Positions 44,251 through 50,090 of a stretch of 50,090 nt of DNA are shown here, one piece after another. The DNA lies in contig JAJRZU010000050.1 of the NCBI GenBank assembly GCA_024275075.1, forward strand, positions 1 through 50,090, read 5' to 3'. Position 1 is the first letter of the stretch. Each line of letters opens with the position of its first letter. The notes under the pieces are model-generated. The model made no database searches. It had not been told where the DNA came from and saw only the letters and a program-made list of their open reading frames with translations. The stretch comes from Deltaproteobacteria bacterium (GTDB taxonomy: Bacteria; Desulfobacterota; JAJRXV01). A program made the translations under genes and the position numbers.

Positions 44251-44297
44251 TAAAAGCACACTGTTTGATTGCCGGGTTAATATAAAGGAAAAGAAGC

Positions 44298-45623
44298 GTG
44301 AAGAGACTGTATATAAAGACTTTCGGGTGCCAGATGAACGAGTATGATTCCATGCGGGTCGCGCGGCTGCTCGCACCACTCGGGTATGAGATGACCGACG
44401 ATAAGTGCGGCGCGGATCTGATCGTGTTGAACACGTGCAGCATACGGCAAAAGGCGGAGGGGAAGGTCTACAGCATGTTGGGCAGGCTCCGGCCGTTAAA
44501 GCAAGAGAATGAAAACCTGATCATCGCTGTCGGTGGCTGTGTCGCCCAGCAGGAGGGGAAGAAATTGCTTGGCAGGATGAGGCACGTCAGCCTGGTATTC
44601 GGTACGAAGAGCGTCTCGAACCTGCCGGCTATGATAAAGAAAATTGAGCGAAGCGGCGGGCGGTATGTAGATACCGGTGAGGCTGAGCACCGCGAGACTG
44701 CTTTTGATGATGCCTTCGATCATAATAAAGGCGATTCGAAAGCTTTGATCACAATAATCGAAGGGTGCAATAATTTTTGCGCGTACTGCATCGTACCGCA
44801 TGTGCGCGGGCGGGAGCGGAGCCGGCGGGCGCACGACATACTCGACGAGGCGCGGGTTCTTGTCAGAAGCGGCGTGAAGGAGATAACGTTGCTTGGTCAG
44901 AACGTGAACTCATATCATGACAGCAGTAACGGTACGACGGATTTCCCTGCGCTTTTGCGCAAGGTGGCGGCGACTAACGGGCTTGAGCGGCTCAGGTTCG
45001 TCACATCACACCCGAAGGATCTGACCGATGAGCTCATATCGTGTTTCAAGGAGCTCCCGACGCTTTGCAACCATATACACTTACCGGTGCAGGCTGGCTC
45101 TGACAGAGTCCTTGAAAGGATGAACAGAAAGTATACCCGCGGGGAATATTTAAATAAAGTTGATAAATTACGAAAAGTCTGTCATAATATAAGCATATCT
45201 ACGGATATAATCGTAGGTTTCCCAGGGGAGAGTCGGGACGATTTTAACAAGACCATGGAGCTGGTGAGGGAAGTGGAATACGACCACAGCTACTCTTTCA
45301 AGTTCTCCACCAGGGCGGGCACCAAGGCGGCGGGCTTTGATGATGACGTGTCGGGCGCAGAGAAGTCGGTGCGGCTAAGTGAGCTCCAGGCATTACAAAA
45401 GGAGATAATCTTTTCTAAAAACAAGGAGTTCGAGGGGACGAGCGCAAGCGTTTTGGTCGAAGGCGTCTCCAAGACGAATGAGGAGCTGCTCACCGGCAGG
45501 ACCACCTGTAACCGGATTGTCAATTTTTCAGGTGACAGCGCTCTTGTGGGGAAGATAGTCAACGTGAATATAACGAAAGCTTTTATGAACTCGCTTCGGG
45601 GTGAGGCAGCGGTAGACCATTGA
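44298..45623 (+). CDS. miaB: tRNA-2-methylthio-N6-dimethylallyladenosine synthase
   Basis: 441 residues. It adds a methylthio group to A37 of tRNAs reading UNN codons. The N-terminal UPF0004 domain has three cluster Cys: C11 (KTFGCQMNEYDS), C47 (LNTCSIRQKAEGKVY) and C81 (VGGCVAQQEG). The radical SAM motif is EGCNNFCAYCIVPHVRGRER (C157, C161, C164). GQNVNSYHD, HLPVQAGSDRVLERMNRKYT and STDIIVGFPGESRDDF follow, with a C-terminal TRAM domain. The QMNEYDS and NKYT-type signatures separate it from MtaB and RimO. The GTG start has AAAGGAAAAG upstream. Confidence 0.96.
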   Translation: MKRLYIKTFGCQMNEYDSMRVARLLAPLGYEMTDDKCGADLIVLNTCSIRQKAEGKVYSMLGRLRPLKQENENLIIAVGGCVAQQEGKKLLGRMRHVSLVFGTKSVSNLPAMIKKIERSGGRYVDTGEAEHRETAFDDAFDHNKGDSKALITIIEGCNNFCAYCIVPHVRGRERSRRAHDILDEARVLVRSGVKEITLLGQNVNSYHDSSNGTTDFPALLRKVAATNGLERLRFVTSHPKDLTDELISCFKELPTLCNHIHLPVQAGSDRVLERMNRKYTRGEYLNKVDKLRKVCHNISISTDIIVGFPGESRDDFNKTMELVREVEYDHSYSFKFSTRAGTKAAGFDDDVSGAEKSVRLSELQALQKEIIFSKNKEFEGTSASVLVEGVSKTNEELLTGRTTCNRIVNFSGDSALVGKIVNVNITKAFMNSLRGEAAVDH

Positions 45624-45643
45624 CAGAAACAGAGGGTGAAATC

Positions 45644-46141
45644 ATGTTTGTTAAAGTGAAGGTGGCGGGTATAGCGATCGACCCGCTCGCGAACACACCG
45701 ATAGTGATATTGAAGGATCTCGAGGAGCAGAGCGTCGTACCGATCTGGATAGGTATATTAGAGGCGAGCGCGATTGCCGCGGAGCTTGAGAAGATCAAGC
45801 TGTCACGGCATCTCACTCATGTCCTTATAAAGAACGTCTTAACCTCGCTGGGCGTCAAGCTTGAGAAGATCGAGATAAATGACCTGCAGGAGAACACTTT
45901 CTTTGCGTCTTTGTTCCTTAAAAGAGGCGGGGAGCTGATAGAAGTGGACGCGCGCCCGTCAGACGCGATCGCGCTTGCGCTTAGCATGGAGTCCCCCATC
46001 TATGTCGAAGAAGATGTGATAAAAAAATCCGGTAAGATGGACATTACCGCCGATGGCGAAAAAAGGGAATATGACAAGAAGAAATGGGCGGAGATATTAG
46101 AGAACCTGTCGCCCGAGGATTTCGGTAAGTATAAGATGTAG
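45644..46141 (+). CDS. Bifunctional nuclease family protein (DUF151)
   Basis: 165 residues. The core FVKVKVAGIAIDPLANTPIV, VVPIWIGILEASAIAAELEK, SRHLTHVLIKNVL and EVDARPSDAIALALSMESPI is the BFN/DUF151 domain, reported to have RNase and DNase activity in plants and found next to miaB or tRNA-modification genes in many bacteria. An acidic and basic C-terminal tail (about 35 residues) follows. ATG 45644 is used because GAGGGTG lies upstream; a longer frame from 45620 overlaps miaB by 4 bp. Confidence 0.9.
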   Translation: MFVKVKVAGIAIDPLANTPIVILKDLEEQSVVPIWIGILEASAIAAELEKIKLSRHLTHVLIKNVLTSLGVKLEKIEINDLQENTFFASLFLKRGGELIEVDARPSDAIALALSMESPIYVEEDVIKKSGKMDITADGEKREYDKKKWAEILENLSPEDFGKYKM

Positions 46142-46169
46142 CTGAAACTTTATTTTTTAGGATAATTAT

Positions 46170-47744
46170 TTGAACGTTGACAAAAACATTGCAAGTGACG
46201 CGATCCCTTTTGAGCAGGCCTTTTTGGATATCGGCAAGAACAAATTACTCACCGTACTGGATTCTTGTTATAAGATCATCAGCGGAAACGATTCTCAGAC
46301 CGTCCATGAGCGCATACTAAGTGAGTCACTAAGGATCATGCGCGCGGATAAGGGTTTTTTCTTCATCATAAAAGATAGTAAAGAACCTTTTGAAATAATC
46401 GATTACCTTGGCAGCAATGAAGCTGAGCTGAAGAGATGGAGCTCCATCAGCCTGTTCGTTAAAGATGAGCTGCAAATAAACAGTAAAGTTTTTTATGAGA
46501 TCCAGGAAGACAGGAAAGTAGACCTGAACTCGCTTATAATACCGGTGCATTATAAGGATAAGCTGTACGGGTTCTTAAAATTGGCGCAAAGGCAGGGGCT
46601 GGGTAAGTTCTCAAAGCTTGACCTGAGCCTTGCCAACGAGCTGATCGATTTTATCAATGTCGCCATAACAAAACATGAAGACGCAGAAACAGCTGAGCAG
46701 GGCTCTTTAGGTCTTTATGGCAGGAGAGCGTTTCGGGCGAATTATTTTACTGAATATCTCGCGAATGAGCTTAGGCGCGCGCACCGGTATAAGAAGGCGT
46801 TTTCTCTCATAGATTTAGAAATCGATAATTTTGATTCTATCAAGAAGAAGTTTAGTGGTAAAACGATTAATAATTTTATCATCGGGCTTTTAGAACGGCT
46901 TAATGAAATAATACGAGAGACAGACTTCATTACTGAGGAAGCGGAAGCGAAGTACCTGATAATGCTCCCAGAGACAGACTATTTTGGTTCGCTTATCACC
47001 GTCAGGAAAATTAACAGTATCCTTTCGCAGGGCTTGACAATCAAGGATGATAATTTCTCCGCACCGGTCTCGCTCATGATCAGTTCCGCGACATATTTAA
47101 AAGACGGCGAGACTGGGGAAGAGATTCTGCGGAACTTGAAGGCGCGCACAAAGAACGCGAAGAGCAGTATCGCGACGAAGCTGGATATAAAGAAAAAACC
47201 GTTTATCGAGATATTAAAGGCGTTGACTGACGGCGGGCAGTTAGCCGAGGTTTTAGCGCCTGATAAGAAGGGATATGATAAGCTCTCTTTACAAGAGACT
47301 CTTCAGGATGAAAAAGGCACCACGAGGTTCGCGTCGTTCCCGTCGCTTATGATAAACCAGGTAGAGAATATCATACTTAACGAAGCCTGGATCAACCCTG
47401 AGCGCGGCGGTATTATCTTCATCGGGAAACCTTCATTAGAGGATACCCTCGCCATGCTGAAGAACCTGCCGAACATCAAGAAAGCCAAGTCGCGGCTCTT
47501 TTTGATAACAAAACAGTGTGAGAAAGAGATTGTCTACCCGAATATAACTTATATATTTACTGCCGACGTGACCATAAAGGATTACTATTTCATAGTATAT
47601 CTGAACGAGGAGTACGCGTACGGCCTGTTTGCGAAAAAGGGGATGGGTGATACTTATAAAGGTTTTCACACTTCTGATTCGTTTTTTATAGAGAATCTGG
47701 TGGTAAAGCTCCAGAACCAGTACCTGTTACAGGAAAAACTATAA
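46170..47744 (+). CDS. GAF domain plus degenerate GGDEF plus C-terminal unknown domain
   Basis: 524 residues. The GAF domain is at about 28-170 (HERILSESLRIMRADKGFFF, then IIPVHYKDKLYGFLKLAQRQ). A GGDEF-fold segment at 180-330 keeps the first Asp region (FSLIDLEIDNFDSIKKKF), but the catalytic loop reads TEEAEAKYLIMLPE where RYGGDEFAIILP is expected, so cyclase activity is very unlikely. The last 180 residues (SFPSLMINQVENIILNEAWI, then GGIIFIGKPSLEDTLAMLKN) are a domain I do not recognise; it is alpha-beta in pattern. The TTG start follows TTAGGATAATTA. The stop abuts the ATG of the REC-DUF4388 gene, so the two products probably interact. Confidence 0.85.
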   Translation: MNVDKNIASDAIPFEQAFLDIGKNKLLTVLDSCYKIISGNDSQTVHERILSESLRIMRADKGFFFIIKDSKEPFEIIDYLGSNEAELKRWSSISLFVKDELQINSKVFYEIQEDRKVDLNSLIIPVHYKDKLYGFLKLAQRQGLGKFSKLDLSLANELIDFINVAITKHEDAETAEQGSLGLYGRRAFRANYFTEYLANELRRAHRYKKAFSLIDLEIDNFDSIKKKFSGKTINNFIIGLLERLNEIIRETDFITEEAEAKYLIMLPETDYFGSLITVRKINSILSQGLTIKDDNFSAPVSLMISSATYLKDGETGEEILRNLKARTKNAKSSIATKLDIKKKPFIEILKALTDGGQLAEVLAPDKKGYDKLSLQETLQDEKGTTRFASFPSLMINQVENIILNEAWINPERGGIIFIGKPSLEDTLAMLKNLPNIKKAKSRLFLITKQCEKEIVYPNITYIFTADVTIKDYYFIVYLNEEYAYGLFAKKGMGDTYKGFHTSDSFFIENLVVKLQNQYLLQEKL

Positions 47745-49277
47745 ATGGACAGAAAAAGGATTCTAATTGCTGATGAGGACCAGAAGCTTATCGTTCAATT
47801 GAAGGATATGCTTGTACCGATGGGCTATAAAGTCAGCACGGCGATCGACGGGGCGACCGCTCTGCAAAAAGCCCTTAACCTGCGCCCTGACCTGATCATC
47901 ATGGAGATGGACATGAGCATCATAAGCGGCGCTAAGATAGCTCAGATCCTGCGGACAAACCCCCGTACAGCGGAGACTTGCATCTACTTTTTAGATTCAG
48001 AGCGGGTGGAGATAGAGTCATTTGACGAAGAGAGAGACGTCTTCATACAAAAGCCGATAAATTACGGTAATTTAGTCTTAATGATAGATTCTTTCTTTAA
48101 AGGACAGGGCAAGAAGGAGGAGGCCTCTATTCTGGGGGAGGAACTCTCTGGCCACCTTTCCCAGATATCGCTCATTGACCTTCTCCAGGTATTCAGCATG
48201 AACAAGAAGAGCGGGCAGCTTGTCATAAACTATAATAATGGCAACGCTATCGTCTTCATCAAGGACGGCAATATAATCAACGTGCAAGTGGATGATATCG
48301 AAGGGGATAAGGCGTTCTACCGGCTTTTGACCCTGAAAGAGGAGCACTTTAATTTTATACCAGAGGGTTTTGTCGTCGGTTCTGATGATATCCCCCCAAA
48401 GATATTCAGGAAAACCGACTCGCTTTTGATGGAGGGGTTAAGGCAGCTCGACGAATGGAAGAAGATGGAGAGCAACCTGCCGGCATTAAGCACAACGGTC
48501 AAGCTTAACGTCGATCCAAGCACCCTGGCCAAAGGCATAAAACCTATTACAAAAGAGATATTCTCTTTGATGGACTACTACAACAGCGTCAAAGATATTG
48601 TAGATCATTGCTCTTTTAGTGATTTCGAGGCGCTCAAGTCCATTTTTGTATTACTGCAAAAAGGGGTCATTCAGGTGGTCTCTACCGATACGGCGGCAGA
48701 GGAGGGGAAGTCGTTCCTGTTGACCTCTGACCAGTTAGTATCAATCAAGAAGCGGATACTTGAGACAAGGGGATTCAAATCGAACAAGAAGTTCGGGAAG
48801 ATATTAGTCATCGGTGACGAGTACCGTACATTAAAGCGATTTGTCAAGACATTTTCACGTCTTAAAGAGTTTAAAATTAACAGGCAGAATTTAGGTTCTT
48901 CGCATGAAAAGGTATTGATAAGTATTATCGGTACGTTAAAACTCACCGATGGGCTGAACCTGCTCTTTTACTCCATGCCTGTCGCCGACAGCTTCAAACC
49001 GGTCTGGAACATCTTCTCAAAGGATATTATCGATGTGCTTTTGCTGCTGCCGCAAAAAGAGGCGGATGATACGCAAAGCCTGTCAAGCGCGAGCGGCTTT
49101 TTCTACAAGCATTTCGGCAAGGTAGTGAAACCGGTGCTGATAACTGACGACCCGGTAACAGACGGTGAATTGTCTAAGGTAAAGCGAGAGTATGATCTAA
49201 ACAGCGTCTTCACATATAATATTAACGAGAAGCAGGGCGTAAATGACTTCTTCGTCGATCTGTTTACGAAGTCGTAA
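47745..49277 (+). CDS. Receiver-like domain, DUF4388 and MglA-like pseudo-GTPase fusion
   Basis: 510 residues. Residues 1-118 are a receiver fold (RILIADEDQKLIVQLKDML; conserved Lys103 in FIQKPIN), but the phospho-acceptor position in PDLIIMEMDM is Glu54, not Asp. Residues about 133-240 are a DUF4388 (PatA-type) domain: GHLSQISLIDLLQVFSMNKK, SGQLVI and GNIINVQVDDIEGDKAFYRL. From about 345 the sequence follows MglA-type small GTPases (FGKILVIGDEYRTLKRFVKT, then TLKLTDGLNLLFYSMPVADS, then VWNIFSKDIIDVLLLLP), yet the P-loop (GxxxxGKT) and the TPGQ motif are lost. It looks like a scaffold that no longer switches. It is adjacent to the degenerate GGDEF gene with no spacer. Confidence 0.85.
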   Translation: MDRKRILIADEDQKLIVQLKDMLVPMGYKVSTAIDGATALQKALNLRPDLIIMEMDMSIISGAKIAQILRTNPRTAETCIYFLDSERVEIESFDEERDVFIQKPINYGNLVLMIDSFFKGQGKKEEASILGEELSGHLSQISLIDLLQVFSMNKKSGQLVINYNNGNAIVFIKDGNIINVQVDDIEGDKAFYRLLTLKEEHFNFIPEGFVVGSDDIPPKIFRKTDSLLMEGLRQLDEWKKMESNLPALSTTVKLNVDPSTLAKGIKPITKEIFSLMDYYNSVKDIVDHCSFSDFEALKSIFVLLQKGVIQVVSTDTAAEEGKSFLLTSDQLVSIKKRILETRGFKSNKKFGKILVIGDEYRTLKRFVKTFSRLKEFKINRQNLGSSHEKVLISIIGTLKLTDGLNLLFYSMPVADSFKPVWNIFSKDIIDVLLLLPQKEADDTQSLSSASGFFYKHFGKVVKPVLITDDPVTDGELSKVKREYDLNSVFTYNINEKQGVNDFFVDLFTKS

Positions 49278-49321
49278 GTGAATAAATTAGCCCGCAAAAA
49301 AAACAGGTGCGCCTGTTAAAC
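49278..49321 (+). repeat. Dispersed repeat family 1, copy F (3' half)
   Basis: GTGAATAAATTAGCCCGC, an A-run, then ACAGGTGCGCCTGTTAAAC. It starts at the stop of the pseudo-GTPase gene and ends 5 bases before the ribosome site of the PHP gene, in the same orientation. Confidence 0.7.
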
Positions 49322-49333
49322 ATTGAGGTGAAT

Positions 49334-49978
49334 ATGATCGATCTGCATACACATTCTTTTTTCAGCGACGGTGAACTGATACCAAGCGAACTTGTAAGGC
49401 GCGCCGAGGATACCGGTTATACGACGATCGCCATTACAGACCATGTCGATATCTCAAATTATGACTTTGTCGTACCAAGGCTCGCCAAAGCGGCCAAGGC
49501 GTTAAACGGCGCCGGCGGCATCAGGGTGATACCCGGTGCGGAGATCACGCACGTACCACCGGCTCTGATAAAGGGGCTCGCGGATTCGGTGCGGGCGCTC
49601 GGCGCGAAGCTTGTCATCGTACATGGCGAGACGATCGCGGAACCGGTTATTACCGGTACTAATCTTGCCGCCGTGGGCTCGGATATCGATATCCTCGCGC
49701 ACCCAGGGCTCGTTGACGACGAGACATGCGAAATAGCATCCACGAGAGGGATCCACTTTGAGATATCCGCGCGCAAAGGCCACTGCCTGACGAACGGACA
49801 TGTCGCGAAGATGGCATTGAAACACAACATAAAACTGGTGATAAACAGCGACACTCATTCTCCTTTTGATCTTCTGACCATACAAAAAGCGAAAAAGACG
49901 CTCAAAGGCACCGGTATCAGTGAGGATAAGATAGACGGCATAATCAACAATTCGAAGACTCTTGTCAGCAGACTGTAG
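49334..49978 (+). CDS. PHP-domain phosphoesterase (histidinol-phosphatase-like)
   Basis: 214 residues. Metal-ligand motifs of the PHP family: MIDLHTHSFFSDGELIPSEL (first HxH), TTIAITDHVD, VIPGAEITHVPP, LVIVHGETI, DILAHPGLV and LVINSDTHSP. Members include histidinol phosphatase, YcdX-like and polymerase-linked phosphoesterases; the substrate here is open. ATG 49334 is chosen for the GAGGTG four bases upstream; a frame from 49307 would run through repeat family 1. No histidine-biosynthesis gene lies nearby. Confidence 0.88.
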   Translation: MIDLHTHSFFSDGELIPSELVRRAEDTGYTTIAITDHVDISNYDFVVPRLAKAAKALNGAGGIRVIPGAEITHVPPALIKGLADSVRALGAKLVIVHGETIAEPVITGTNLAAVGSDIDILAHPGLVDDETCEIASTRGIHFEISARKGHCLTNGHVAKMALKHNIKLVINSDTHSPFDLLTIQKAKKTLKGTGISEDKIDGIINNSKTLVSRL

Positions 49979-50090
49979 GGGATACGTCACTTACTATATA
50001 ACTATATAACAAGCCGCCATGTAAAGTGAGCAGTTTTACGTCATGCTCAGGACAAAATCCGGCAACCTTCGTCGCAATGCGCGATTCTTG

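Larger units (their letters stand above)
43854..44297. other. Divergent intergenic region between the trehalose operon and miaB
   Basis: This 444-bp gap holds the trehalose-operon promoter (43896-43924), a GC-rich palindrome (43979-44000), the miaB promoter (44057-44085) and a REP-like inverted element (44156-44250). I see no gene in it. Confidence 0.7.

Overview
The window is a gene-dense stretch of a Gram-negative-type bacterial chromosome of middling G+C. An LPS-type heptosyltransferase, several lipoproteins with lipoboxes, a membrane-anchored multiheme cytochrome c and a full chemotaxis set point to a motile or surface-sensing anaerobe with periplasmic electron transfer. The gene mix (DUF5752 beside TreT, a TatD-radical SAM fusion, MopE-type repeats, HEAT and HD-GYP proteins sharing a front domain, a Cys-rich CheA) resembles uncultured lineages around Desulfobacterota, Nitrospirota and Omnitrophota. 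The sequence alone does not settle the phylum. I see no tRNA, rRNA, CRISPR array, prophage or transposase gene.

Layout. 1-1.8 kb: minus-strand DUF1844 gene and a TPR membrane protein running off the left edge. 2.1-3.7 kb: surface lipoprotein with four calcium-binding-type repeats. 3.7-6.4 kb: minus-strand envelope glycan genes (a lipoprotein, a GT9 heptosyltransferase, a GT4 transferase). 6.4-7.25 kb: non-coding, rich in repeats. 7.25-13.4 kb: plus-strand cluster of a HAMP membrane protein, a cytochrome with 11 CXXCH motifs plus one CXXCK, three TlpA-like thioredoxins, a degenerate GGDEF protein and dusB. 13.5-17 kb: deoB, an unknown gene, an active-looking GAF-GGDEF protein and dut. 17.4-18.6 kb: an amidohydrolase. 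18.9-21.2 kb: a cysteine desulfurase and a broken SPASM protein flanked by two copies of a dispersed repeat. 21.3-30.1 kb: a long minus-strand run: heme lipoprotein, plsC, holB, PSP1 protein, metG, TatD-rSAM fusion, HEAT protein (split by an in-frame TAG), HD-GYP protein. 30.3-38.1 kb: chemotaxis genes cheA, cheW, mcp, cheR, cheB. 38.3-43.9 kb: an osmoprotection operon, DUF5752-treT-otsB-mscS-otsA, behind a perfect-consensus promoter. 44.3-50 kb: plus-strand miaB, bifunctional nuclease, two degenerate signalling proteins and a PHP phosphoesterase.

Themes. Cyclic-di-GMP-related genes recur: one GGDEF protein with catalytic motif and I-site, one catalytically dead protein with an intact I-site, a further GGDEF relic, an HD-GYP protein and a possible MshEN-like domain in CheA. 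The cytochrome locus pairs a heme-rich protein with its own thioredoxins, which would fit cytochrome maturation or thiol-linked electron transfer. The trehalose operon combines two synthesis routes with a mechanosensitive channel.

Two dispersed repeat families stand out. Family 1 (about 100 bp, three potential hairpins) lies just before genes, in the same orientation as the gene, often ending at the ribosome binding site. Family 2 tends to start at stop codons. Two genes carry single in-frame stop codons, yet TAA, TAG and TGA all end normal genes here, so a general code change is unlikely.
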